NCBI GenBank assembly: GCA_910574455.1
Contig: CAJSYZ010000008.1
Location: 2,854,707-2,918,706, forward strand
Length of the DNA stretch: 64,000 nt
Source of the DNA: Trichaptum fuscoviolaceum
Lineage: Eukaryota; Basidiomycota; Agaricomycetes; Hymenochaetales; Trichaptaceae
Reading direction: 5' to 3'
The position numbers were made by a program, and so were the translations under genes. The notes under the pieces were generated by a model. That model had not been told where the DNA came from and ran no database searches. It was given only the letters and a program-made list of their open reading frames with translations. How positions within the stretch are numbered: the stretch's first letter is position 1; each line of letters starts with the position of its first letter. Below are positions 30,937-42,902 of the stretch, in pieces.

Positions 30937-33534
30937 TCATACCACCGGCTCTTGTACAGGTCTCTCTTCCAACACCATGGCTTGCACGCCATTCTCGAAG
31001 ATATACATAGCCTGTTCATCCGGCGTACTTGGAAAAGGAGGCGGATTATCTCGCCTGCGTTCGTAATGTTTGTGCATCTCTTCCGAAGATGTTTTCAGCC
31101 ATACTCTGGAGTGAAGGGAATAATTGAAGTCCAGATCAAATAATAATGACATGATGCCTAACATACCTTAAGTGAACCATCAAATTAGCAAGCGTAGGAT
31201 GAGGGTCCTTATCTACATATGCATTTTAGCAATGTCTTGAAGATTCCCATCTTCGAACATACAAAGAATGTCAACAAGAGTCTGCACCAATCGGTTTATC
31301 AGTGGATGTCAACCCCCGCCTCCGAGAAGAAGACACCTACCGCAGTCAAAGACTTCAATTTGTATTTGTTGTCCTTATCCTTGCAAGCGTATTCCATTGC
31401 CATTTGTGCATCTGTTGCAGCACCGATGGAAACCTGCAGATAGTACATAAGCATCTATGCGGAACTTCCCACAAAAAATGATCAAGGACTTACAACTTGC
31501 CCGGTGGAAAAAACAACTTCCTGGCCTTCTTCAGCTCCGTTCCCAGACTTGGCCGAGGTAACAGGGGAACCAGGAGGGGATTCGAATATGTACCCCAGAG
31601 GAAGTATCGTATCTGCTGAGGTTTTCTCGCATAATGTAACAGGTCGCAGAGTGCGCGTCTCGTCCATAACAACAGTCCCGAGAGGGAGGTTTGTTTCGAT
31701 GAGCACGGCTCGTTGAGCATGTTTACGCTTCTTCAGGCCCCCTAAAGAGAACACATTCCATTCCTTGTCTACCTTCACTCTCAACCTGTCTCTCGTTCGC
31801 CAATGATGCTCATCCGTGAAAGACCGAAACAATCGCGGTATAAAGTCAAAGGGACCACAATCTTTATCGACGACTGTATTCTCCGACATTTGAGGCTGGG
31901 GAAATGTCGAGGGACGTCTCAAGGGCTGAGCAAAAACCAAAGGCTTAGTTGATGCAGAATAAGCCTGCGCGACGTGTGATTTTGACAATCGACGCTCCGC
32001 AACAGCAGCAGCTCTTTGTGCTCTTATCGAAGGTGCGCCAGACGTCGAAATAGCTAGCTTACTCGGTCCTGCACCGGTGATGTCCATGAGATGATGCTCA
32101 AGTTTGTAGACCTTCTCGCTCTTTGACATCGAGTATTGGCGAAGACGCTCGCGCGTGCTTTTCGGAGATGGGGATGCGTCAATGGACACAGTCAATTTCC
32201 TACTCTTCACCTTCGATGTTGACAGGCGCTCTGAAGTAATGACCAGGCATTTCTCAAGCTTATCCGTCGAGTTCTTACGGGGAGGTTCAACGCGTTGCTG
32301 CGAGTCTGAGGTCTGCAAATGTCGTATGCAAGAGGATGATCGTGAGGACAGCCGAGAGAAAGCTATAGAGGCAAGTTAACAACGAACAATCGATGAAAAG
32401 CTCAACACGTGCCTTTCGAAAAGTGTCTCGAAAAGTTTGTGAACCTTCGAGTGGACCTCCTGATGAAAGTCCCTTCCTGTGCGTAGTAGTAGTTCTTCAA
32501 GTCTGCGTGCATTTAGTCAACATGTACTGAGTGCAGACAACACTTGCAGTACATACCAAGAGCCGTTCCAGAATGACACATGTCAAACACAGCCTAAAGA
32601 CAGTGGTTTCAAAGAAAGTTGAGAGACAGATTGGAAGAACCGCGTACCATGAGGTATGCACCAACAGGCAAAGTCTTCACAAGCATATCGTTTAACAACT
32701 AAGAAACAGGTCTCTCAATTTCTCGTATTGATAGGAGTGTCAAGCAGCTCACATTGTCCACTATCCACGAGGTAGAGTCATTATACTTTGCGTCACAAGG
32801 CACGATGCCTACAAGCAGTGATGGGTAAACTTGCACAGAAGAGCGAAATGCGGGACATACATACATTCATCCATGCCATCGTCTTCCGTTGGATCACTTA
32901 CTACGCATTTCACTTGCTCTCCGTGGCCCGAATCTATGATGAAAGTCATTTGCGAAAATATGCTCTCCGAAAGGGCATACGTACAATGGAAATACAGCTG
33001 GTCGCCTGCCTGCACGTTCTGCATCAAGGATTTTATCTCCTGAAGCTTCACTCAAAGCGATGAGTGTTAAGTATACTTGCGAATGCAAGAGGACCTACAA
33101 TCGTATCCTTAGTTGGAGCGACAGAACCCGGCTCATTATCGTCCGACAAAACGACTATGTTCTTCGACTCGAAGTGATAAAGGTCTGCAACGTTGCTCAG
33201 GTTTGAATACAGTTGACTTCGAAAGTGGCGTTGAGAATTGGAACTCACTGATGAGCATATCCTTCACCATCCCCGCATCCTTGTGCGCCAGAAGCAGGTT
33301 CTCAAAGTCGTTGTTGGCTTCGTACTGGATGCCAATGAGCAACGCCTTGTTGACCGGCGCGCGCGTCACTTCTTGCAATCCGCCACATTTCGAGGGCGTT
33401 CTCCTTGTTGGAAAGCTCAACGGAGACCAGCTTCTCGCATCCGTCGCCAAAATGCCTGTCCTCCGTGTAGGGGCTGGTCGTGGCGTACGCCTCCTGCCTT
33501 CGAAAGTTGAGCTGCTCGGCGCATGTGGGGCCAT
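30937..33534 (-). CDS. Metacaspase-like cysteine peptidase A with a long p20-p10 insert
   Basis: Peptidase family C14 fold; metacaspases cleave after Lys/Arg and take part in fungal stress and cell death. After about 60 polar N-terminal residues comes VNKALLIGIQYEANNDF, then ESKNIVVLSDDNEPGSVAPT and LMQNVQAGDQLYFHYSGHGEQ, completed across an intron and holding the catalytic His. Next come DDGMDECIVPCDAKY, LNDMLVKTLPVGAYL and AVFDMCHSGTALG with the catalytic Cys. About 300 mostly polar, low-complexity residues follow, including VITSERLSTSKVKSRKL, SMSKSEKVYKL and IFESPPGSP. The p10-like strand is GQVVSIGAATDAQMAMEY. The tail WLKTSSEEMHKHYE ... PVQEPVV ends at 30937. A roughly 620-residue, ten-plus-exon model. 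It is the most downstream of three tandem paralogues. Confidence 0.82.
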
Positions 33535-34195
33535 GAATGTCGATCGTTGGTCCGCTCAGTCAACTCTTCTCAGCTTCGCACTGGGGTCTATGAGTGTAGT
33601 GGTGAACAGAACTGGTCGAGTCAGATGCCAAGAGCGAGCATCGACGTTCGTACGAGCCCTGAACATGTCCGACTACCATGCAGATCGATATTATGCTATG
33701 CGAGTTTGAGGCTGTGTGTGGAGATGGGTGCTGCCGATGCCGATCTTTCTTCAGGCTCAAGCCCGTGGTAAAATTCAATCGGAAGTAAAAACAAAAGTCT
33801 GAAATTTAAAACGATTTCGTACTTCGTTCATACCATTACACTTTACTCGTCTACAGCACGAGAGAATCAGTCTTCTAAGAACTATAATGGCGAAATTCAT
33901 AGAACAGCAAATGCACAAGCGATAATATGGATCGGGTATAAGGCCGCCAATTGGCTACGAGCATCTCAGAATTTCCGCATTGAAGGAAAGCAGAAAGCCC
34001 CGGGCGATTGGAGCGAGAAGGATGTAGGGTATGCATAAAAAAGCGAAGGATACAAGCAGGGGCGGGGAGTAGGAGTAGTGTTTCAAAGCGGTCTGCGCCT
34101 CGCGACAGACAGGAGCGGGAAGAGTCTCTCTTCCTTGATATCCTAGATGGTAAAGATAGATAGCTGCGATCTCCACTGATGACTCCGTCAGGCAC

Positions 34196-36516
34196 TTACC
34201 ACTTTATGCTCGGTTCCAAGCTATGTATCTCAGTCAGCGTCAAGGCTCTCCGCGGTTTGTCAGAATTACAGGCTCTTACCATTGGATGCTGTATTGGATA
34301 CGGTATCGGCTCATCCGCAGGTGCTTTCTCTTTCAAGCTAGGAACCATCGTCACTCGGCCCCACAAGCGCTTTCTCTTTGACACTGGCGGGGGTTCTTCT
34401 TCGCCCTGCTCATCATACAATGCTATACCCGGTCCTTCTGCCCCTTGTCTGGAAACACACGGAAAATGCGGCATTTTAAACCAAGTTTACTTCATCAAAG
34501 GACATCTCCACTTACTTCAGTGCCTTCATCAGCTCATTTAGTGTTGGTTGAGGCTTTTCAGCTTGTTGATCGTTAATATATGTCGGACAACTACAGGAAG
34601 CTACTCACATAAAAATGCAACCAGAAGCTGGATTCACACAAAACAGTTCAGAAAACAATTATCCGACATAGTGAACGCAAAACACTTACTGTGGTCAAAC
34701 TCATCCCTCCATCTGACGACACTGTTTCGAAGGCAAGCTGGGAGTCATTTGCTGCCCCGATGGAGACCTAAACAAGAAGGGCAAGAAACATATTCCTATT
34801 CGGATGTTAATTAGCTGAGAACGTAGGTGGTGCTTACAACTTGTCCGGTTGCTCCAGTCGGAGAAGTGGGTGGAGAGTCAAAGATGATCGGCCTGCATAC
34901 ACCTACAGGTGCGGTCCTCCGCTCTGCTTCCTGGTCTGGCATGTTTCGTCCGTGCTTGTTTCGCCTCCTCTTCCACCACTTACCTGTCGAGTTCCAACCT
35001 AATAGTCTGGACGGCATAGAACGGACAAAACGCGAACCAGTACCTAATGCAGATAAAGGATGGGACCGCGTATCGTTATGAGAATTCTGTCTATATTCAG
35101 TAGCGTATTCCATCTCGCTCTTAGACAAGGTAAGTTTGCGGTCTAATTTCCCGTGTTCTTGCCATGGATCTGACGACCGCAAATCGACCGTGAGCCTTTT
35201 CCTTCTGACCGATGTATCTGAGGTCCGTCGGGAGGTGAATAGGAAACCCCTATCAAGCAAACGACCATTGCGCCCAATTTCTTTCGAGCTGGAAATAACT
35301 CGCGGCGGATCTGAGGCCCTACGAGGAGGCAAACCGAGGACTAATGCAACATGATAAGAGGCTGTCCTGGATCCTATAACATACATATGATTGCTTACAT
35401 CCGAGCACTTCTCTTAGACCGGATGCCAAAAGGTGCGAGCATCTTCGTATGCAAGGGTTGCAGAAGTATGAGTAATGTTTGAGATCTATTCCCATTGTGG
35501 TGAGTAAACTAAAGGATTCCGCTTAACAAGGTATTGACATGAAGACCTACCGAGAGCAGTCCCGGAATGACACATGTCAAAAAATGCCTAAGCAGATCAA
35601 GGTAATGCTATCAGCCATGTCGACGAGAGTACCACCGTTACGTACAAAGAGATACGCGCCGACAGGAAGTTTCTTCACCATCATGTCATTCAATTCCTAT
35701 CTTGTAATTAATCATTGTCGACTCTATATACATAACATCAACACACACATTATCCAGAATCCAGCGATTAGATGTCTTCTTTGCGTCGCAAGGGACTATA
35801 GCTGAATGTGATAGACGTCTCAGATGTAAATATGGTGAATGTGATAGACTCGACATACCTTCGTCCAACCCATCTAGCTCTGTCGAGTTGGCATGTTTGC
35901 ATTTCACTTGTTCACCATGACCCGAATCTTTACGGCGTTAATTGGACTATATCATTTCTCTGTGACACAAGACCTTATGATAACATACAGTGGAAGTAAA
36001 GCGTGTCTCCTCCGCGGACATTCCGCATGAAGTTGTCAATAGCGCTCAACTGTAAAATGAACAGTGACGATGAGATGCCGTTCTGGACACGCAGTCGGAA
36101 GGATACATACAATATTATCTTTCGTCGGACGGCCCAGTCCGCTTTCACTGTCATCTAGAAGAGCTGCAATATTCTCCTCCTCGAACTGGTAGGTATCTGA
36201 TAGAAAAATCCGAATTAGAAATATGGAGAGCAGGTTCGAGGAGTCAACGCTCACTGATAAGCATATTCTTCACTCCTTCTATGTCTCTGTGCGGTAGCTC
36301 CAGATCACTGAAGTTGGGGTTGTGACTGTACTTGCACCCAATAAGCAGCGCTTTCTTGCCACCATCGTGCGTAGGCCCTTCGGTGAGAAGAAGGTCCGTG
36401 GTATCGAGTAGTCGCCCAGTTATTGGCGACCAGGCGCCTGCATCCACCGTCGTTCCCTGAAGGATTCCGGCCCTTCTCTTCGCGGCTAACCTGGAGGGTG
36501 GTGCTTGCATATCCAT
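34196..36516 (-). CDS. Metacaspase-like cysteine peptidase B with a p20-p10 insert
   Basis: This is the middle member of the array. The start at 36516 gives MDMQAPPSRLAAKRRAG, then KKALLIGCKYSHNPNFSDLE, ENIAALLDDSESGLGRPTKD, GDTLYFH joined across an intron to YSGHGEQVKC (His), IVPCDAKKTSNRWILDN, NDMMVKKLPVGAYLF and FFDMCHSGTAL (Cys). The insert of about 200 residues contains RRKRLTVDL, LTLSKSEMEYATEY and IIFDSPPTSPTGATGQVV, leading to VSIGAANDSQLAFE (p10-like). The C-terminal exon is unlike A and C (GRVTMVPSLKEKAP ... HSLEPSIKW) and stops at 34196-34198. It is more diverged than A and C but keeps both catalytic motifs. Exact exon ends in the middle are uncertain. Confidence 0.78.
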
Positions 36517-36935
36517 TGCTATGAGTCTGTTATCTGGACTGGGTTGAATAGGAAGTCGATATGCGTAGGGCTCGAGAGCTCAAGCTGGGCGGGATTGTTG
36601 GTGGTAGTGGTAGAGGATGGGCGTTGTACTCGGGTGTAGCGCATGATCGCTCCTTTTGTTGAACATACGTAGAAGATGGCGGTGCTAGTACGGGATCTGA
36701 ATAGCTCATGCTATGCATTGCCATTGAAACAAAGTACAAGAGCAAAGATTCGAGAAAGCACAAATGCGATAATGGGTACTTGTTTGTGCCTTGTGTACAT
36801 ATCAACCCCAAATGCGGTAACTTGAAGTGAGAGGGGGTGTCAAGTGAGGTCTACAATCGCCAGGATACAAGTCGTCCAGAGTAAAGAGTTCCATTTAATA
36901 CAAATAATATGATGATACGATGTGTTGGTTGAAGA

Positions 36936-39683
36936 TTAATAATGATAGGGTTGAAATGACGGGTAGTACAAGGATGTGAGCGAATTATGATAATGTGGCA
37001 CAGCCTGACGTGATATTATACGGAAGAAACATGCATGATGGAGCCAGATCATGCGCTTGGGAGTAAGAATGGGAGAATATTCTCCTTGTCGATATTCTGC
37101 ATAAAAATCCATAAGATGAGTGAGCCAGACGTAGATTGGAAGAAACTTACAATCTTCAGTTGCGTTCCAACCTGTACCAGGTGAAATGTTTAGCTGCGCC
37201 AGAAATGCGATGTTCTTGATCGAACTTACCACAGGCTGTTGCACAGGTTTTGTCCTCAGGACCATCTCCTGCATCTCATCCTCTTGCCGTACCCACTCTT
37301 TCTCCTGGGTATTCCGAGGCGACCGTGGTCTGAGAAGGTTTGGATCCCTAGCCTTGGCATCATACCGGGCCTTGCGATCCTCGAAATACTTGTGCATGTC
37401 CTCTGAGGACTTTTGGAGCCATGAACTGCAAGATTTGCCATCAGAATTGAGCTAGGAAGCACTCCGCGAGAATATCATTACCTCAAGTCACTCATCAGAT
37501 TTCCGATAGTTGGATGCGGGTTTGTGTCTAATGGAGCAGTCAGCACACTTCACTATAGTCAAGTTGCAGCTCGAGCGCTTACATAGGATTTCAACGAGAG
37601 TCTAGGAAAGGATGTTACGTCAGTCATTCAATTAGTAATGTGTGATGGATATTGCTGCTCACAGCGGTCAAAGATTTCATCCCTTTCTCTTTGTCCATGT
37701 ACTCCATCGCCAGCTGCGCATCATTGGCCGCCGCGATAGACACGACCTGTCCAGTTTGCAATTCTGGAATCGACAGTCGTGAAGCACGTCGAGGGAAAAA
37801 ATCAAAACCCCTAGGTGTAGAAGGCGAGCAAGGTGGAGACTCGAACATGATTCCTGATTGTAAGACCGTCGTGGGGATGACCTGTTTCTCAGCGATAGTT
37901 TCGGCACCAGTCGGGATTCTTGACAAAGGTTTGCGGATAGTTTCTTTGCGCCTGGTTAACCCCTCCGCGGAGAAGACATTCCATTCCCCTTTCGCCTCCT
38001 TTCTCTTTGCCCCCTTGCTGTTCCTTTTCAGTCTACGAATTCTTCTGACAAGTTTACGAGCCAGGAGCCAGACGAACGATAAGGGGGAAGGGGTTCGCTT
38101 GACAGATGCAGACGCGAACGGCGGGGAAGATGGATGGGTCATATGGCGCAAAGCAGAATGAGAGTCTACCTCCGTCGTTGACTCAAAAATAGCAGGAAGT
38201 TGTTGTGGGATAAGAGTGTGGCTGGAATGCATACGGTCATCGATGGACCTCCCACCGTACATACTAACAGCACCAGCGAGAGCGTAATCTGTGCCCGTCG
38301 ACGTATCTGCCTGATACTGCAGCACGTATGCCTTCTCGCTCTGCGAGAGAGTGCACCGACGAATGGGTGTAGACACATCCTCGGCTGCGTGCAAGGATGT
38401 TGGATTCGCTTCCTGAATGTCGACAGACAACTTGCGGCTCTTCACCTTCGCCAAAGAAAGGCGCTCAGACGTGATCACAACACATCTTTCTGTCGATTTC
38501 TTAGAGCTCGGCTTTCTAGACGTTGGCGCCGACCATTGTGCTTCGGAGGCTGTTCGATAGGTCGTTCGTGTGAAGACTAAACGACTGAAAGTCAGAAACA
38601 ATGGCTGCATATCATATTCGAATCATCACGAACCTGACGACATTTTCCGAACACCGGCAGTCACCTTACGAGTACACTTCTTGAGGAGAGAATTGCAAGG
38701 ATAGTCGTAGTTGTTTAGATCTGCCACAGATGTATAGTTAGCACTACTATAGAGGCCATGCAAATCATTCTGACTAACCGAGAGCAGTGCCGGAATGGCA
38801 CATGTCAAATACCGCCTAAAATACGATCAACTTCGAATTCTATATTCTGCACGAGAAAGCACATACAAAAAGGTAGGCCCCGACCGGTAATTGCTTAACC
38901 AGTTTATCGTTCAGGGTCTATCCGTATAGATGATTATTATGGGGAGATCACAATACATATGCGATGAAGACCTACGTTATCCAAAATCCAAGTGTCTGCT
39001 TCTTCTGTAGCGTCACAAGGGACGATAGCTTCATCCTTACCATCGTCTTCGGACACATCCTCGGGCCTACATGGGACTTGCTCGCCGTGCCCAGAGTCTG
39101 TCGCCAATGAGTCAGAACCGTACCGGAAGGAGGAAAGTACCAGATATTTACAGTGGAAGTACAGTGTATCGCCTTCCTGGACACCGCTTATAAGATCTTC
39201 AATGGCCTTCAACTAGCAGCATGGAATAGTCAGTATACAAATAAAGTCAGAATGGTATGTTGTACCCACTATATTGGCATATGTCGGCCAACGGTGTTCC
39301 CTGGCAGCGTCATCCAAGAGGACAGTGATGTTATTCTCCTCGTATTTATACAACTCTATCAACCACCTCAACACACTATGATCAGTACTCGGACGCGTGA
39401 TGAACTCACCGATCAACATCTTCTTTACCTTCCCCACGTCCTCGTGTGCCGCCATAAGATTACCGTGGTCCTCATTCTCCTCGTACTGGATGCCAATAAG
39501 GAGCGCCTTGTTCACTGGCACGCGCTTCTGCTCGTCACATACGTCCCGTGCACGGTTCGAGAGACCCGACGAGGACCAGCGGTGCGAACGAGGGGCGGAC
39601 AGTGTGCCTTTCCTCCTCCCGGGAGAAGGCTGCTGTCGCCTCGCCTGCTTGACTGACGAGGTCGGAGAAAGTTGTGGTGCCAT
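36936..39683 (-). CDS. Metacaspase-like cysteine peptidase C with a long p20-p10 insert
   Basis: This is the most upstream member of the array. Order: a basic N-terminus of about 55 residues, VNKALLIGIQYEENEDHGNL, ENNITVLLDDAAREHRWPTY, EGDTLYFHYSGHGEQV (His; the Tyr codon is split by an intron), DDGKDEAIVPCDATEEADTW, LVKQLPVGAYLF and AVFDMCHSGTALG (Cys). The insert is about 330 residues and contains VITSERLSLAKVKSRKLSV, CTLSQSEKAYVLQYQ, a strongly basic stretch near KLVRRIRRLKRNSKG, and MFESPPCSPSTP. The p10-like part is GQVVSIAAANDAQLAMEY. The tail SSEDMHKYFEDRKARY ... VQQPVV matches A down to about 37227. Beyond that the frame stays open to 36936, but splicing there is uncertain, so the 3' end is approximate. 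Confidence 0.8.
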
Positions 39684-40898
39684 ATGGATTGCAAATGAGG
39701 TTGAGTTACGCTTAGAGCTGATTCAGTGGCGAGGTCAAGTCCGAGTCACAACGAAGTTCCCGGCTCCAGCTTGACGAGCTCAGAAGACTGCAGTGAGTCG
39801 AAATCCGGTGGTACTCATCCATCTCAAAAGGCCTACGCCGACAATCTTTTATATACGAATGCATGCGGATATGAGTAAGAGGCGATGAAAGTCAGGAACA
39901 CGAGCAAGATGCAGGAGAAAAGCGAAAGGCAGTGTCAAATTCTGATGGCGAGCTCGGCTCCCCGCACTATTGGTACCCGATGACGGCGCACGGAACCAAA
40001 TTTGCTCTCTGCGCTTTGTCCAAATGAACTGTGCTCCGAAGTGATCGCAGACGTTTAATCTCTTCATGAATTTCTTTCCTCTGGAAGAACTAAAATACAA
40101 CAGGGAGACTCGGAAATGCAGAGGGTGAAATGTTTTGTGCTGGCAGTGCAAAGGTCAACCCAGCCTTTCCGCATTTCGTGTTTCATGAGGGCGACCAACA
40201 CGCGCATAAAACGTGTATTCAGAGTCACTCAACAGCACGCCTGATATCCTACTCAGCGTCAGCTATCACTTGCACTGACTAGGACAGCTTTCATTGTTAT
40301 TCAGCGCTACGGTGAGACGCGCAAAGATCTAGGAAAACTGTTCAACCCAGTGCTATTTGCATTTGCACACCCATATCTCGAGTTAATCTTCGTGCATCCT
40401 ACTTTCTTATACGTACATCATTAAGCCCATCTTTGTTCTTCCAGAAATTAAGATTAGAAATCAAATCGATACAGTCGGGGGAGAGAAACGTCCTGTCTTC
40501 CGTGCAAAGCAGAGTGCGAGCATGAAAGACAAACGCGCGTGGACGTAAACAGATCTTTATATCAAACACACTCGAGACAGCCAATAAAATAAAAGATGTC
40601 AAATGTAGAGGAAACACGAGATGAAGGGATTGGAAAGAGGAGAAAACAAAGAAAGCAAGTGTAGGTATCTCCGTCAGAGATGAGCAAAGCGCGATAGTAG
40701 GTGTAGTTGAGGCGATCTCGGGTCGGCAACTCATTCTAGTGCCGAGACGTATATATCATAATAAGATAACAGACGTCTTCATATCCTTGTGAGACGGAAC
40801 GTCGGGATCGCGAGGGGTGTCGATGTCGATCAAAGACATGGAATGAAGGTAACCAGAAGATGAAGTTGAAAAGAAGCAGAAATCTTTCTTCTTCGTTA
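39684..40898. other. Intergenic upstream of metacaspase C
   Basis: This contains the promoter of metacaspase C and the 3' flank of the BQT4-like gene. Open stretches at 39849-40151 and 40399-40734 (minus) show no motif or splice structure, so no gene is called. Confidence 0.45.
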
Positions 40899-42359
40899 TT
40901 ACATGAATAGACTCGGTATTGTTGCCCTAAGAAATAATCCGTCAGATCGGAAATAGATCATAAAGCCAAGAAAAGTGACTCACGCAGCGGCTAGGCCAGC
41001 AGCAAACCAAAGAGCGCCCCAAGCAGCAGATTTCTGCTGTGGCTCCAAGTCAAGACTTAGACGGCTATTCGACGCAATGGGTCGCGCGACAACAGCATTT
41101 TCCTCGTCAGGTTCTTTGAAGTTAAACTGCAATGGCTTCTCTTCCTCCTCACGACTCCGCTTCGAGGCTTGTGACTCAGTCTTGACAATTGGTTCTGCAG
41201 GAGGAAGCTTCGTTGAGCTTGCTTTAGCATCGCGCTCAGCCTTGAGTTTCGCAATCATCTCTTTCTGCTCTGCAATATCTTGGCTCATATCAGGGCCGGG
41301 TACCTCTGCGATATCGTCGCCCTCCGCGTCCTCAGCAGGCGGTGCATGATCCGATTCTGCTGGTGTAAGGCGTGTAGATACACGCCCATTGACTGACGCT
41401 GGTTTGACTTGACCACGCGTCGTTCTTGTACCCTTGCTTCGTGGTGGTCGAGCAGCCTGCGGTGCGGGACTAATGGAGGTTCTACCACTGCGGCGCGGTG
41501 GAGGAAGAGATTCCGCAGGAATAGGAGCAGCTACGACTGGTGATGATTCTTTCCTACGCTTAGCTGCAGGGCCACTCGCAGGTGATGGTGAAGCTGGAGG
41601 CGCATTCACTTCGATTCTTGGACCAGCCTTCGAGGGAGACGGATTCGTGTTGGCATTCACATGAGGGGACTGCGGCTTTGTCGAGCGACGATACTCCTGC
41701 GATGGGTCTGGGTGCACGGTAGTAAGAGGCTCAATGACGTGCTCAAGCGAATAATGAGGCGCGAGGGTGAGTGCGACGTCTGGGTGGATCCAAGTGCCAG
41801 CGAGACGCAGTTTCGACGCCGCATCACGTCCGGTGCCATTGGCGCCGTATGAGTCATAATTCGCCTTAACCCATGAAGCTTCGACCTTCTCATAGTCTTC
41901 GGGTGCGGTGGGGAACGCGGCACGGAACATTGTCGTGAGGCTGATCGCACCTGTGTCGAATCGCCGCAGGACAAAAGCGTGGCCACTTGGCTGTCGAATA
42001 GGAGCATGAGGATAATGAATGTCAGATGAGCGCGATATGAGGACATACTGTCTGAATCTTGACTCTGCCGACCTTTGCACAGGAAATGCCGTTCAGTATG
42101 ACAATTCCACTTGAGGTAGCAGCGGATCACTCACGATGATTTCCTGCCCCTCTCGAGTGATGACCTGGTACTTTACTGCCGGAGTCTTCCCCGTTTGACC
42201 TATGCGGTATAAGATAGATGCGTGTGTAAGTAGATTGCCCTTCAATAAGCGGAACCACAAGGACAACGCACCGCCCATGGTCAGGAAAGGGTTCGCATGC
42301 GTATAGGGCAGCGCCGGACGCGGCGTTGACGTCTTCGGAGAGAGAAATGATTGGGACAT
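40899..42359 (-). CDS. BQT4-like APSES-domain inner nuclear membrane protein
   Basis: In fission yeast Bqt4 anchors telomeres to the inner nuclear envelope through an APSES-like domain and a C-terminal membrane helix. Here the start at 42359 (MSQSFLSPKTSTPRPALPY) is followed by KYQVITREGQEII, VGRVKIQ, then GHAFVLRRFDTGAISLTTMF, EASWVKANYDSYG and LAGTWIHPDVALTLAPHYSL, which is the KilA-N/APSES fold. A long proline/serine/basic linker (AAKRRKESSP, RRSGRTSISP) leads to a short coiled segment (QKEMIAKLKAERDAKA). A final hydrophobic helix WGALWFAAGLAAAATIPSLF is completed by a small last exon, stopping at 40899-40901. Length is about 400 residues. The domain call is firm; the telomere role is inferred by family. 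Confidence 0.75.
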
Positions 42360-42902
42360 GATAGTATAAGCAAAGCCGACGCTGCTGAACGCGGTTCTGA
42401 AAGGCGAAGACGTATCGCGGCGAGCAGCGTCAAGGAGGTAGTGGACGTTGAGGACGTAGAAGTGCACGTTGTCGACGGCCGTTGTCCGTCTTCGGGCCTG
42501 TCCACACATCGTGGGAAGACTGCGATCAAAGTGGGCCGAACATGGTGGTGGACCACGTGATACGCGCCACCACTAATGACGTGGCGTGTAACGGTGACTT
42601 AGTATAAAGCCGGTGAGGCCCGGTGAGTCCAAGTTGTAACTTCTAAAGAATTTGTTCAGAATGCCAGAAAGAGAAACCATCTGAAGTTCTAAACAAGATA
42701 ATTGGATCAACCGCGAGTCCTTAACAACAAATAAGTTCCATATACAAGTTCCATATATATCAGATCCTTGACGAAATCTGAATTTTGAAGAAAAATCCCA
42801 TGTCACCTAGTTAGAAAAAAATGTATGAAAACCCAGTTAACACAGACAGTACAATCCTTCTATAACTTGAATGTGAGAATTGTATAAGAAATAGTTCACA
42901 AT
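42360..42902. other. Intergenic
   Basis: Upstream region of the BQT4-like gene and 3' flank of the PA-domain pseudogene. Nothing recognised. Confidence 0.4.

Noticed and set aside
40399..40734. Open minus-strand frame upstream of metacaspase C
   Set aside because: No motif, no splice structure, and composition like that of surrounding non-coding DNA.
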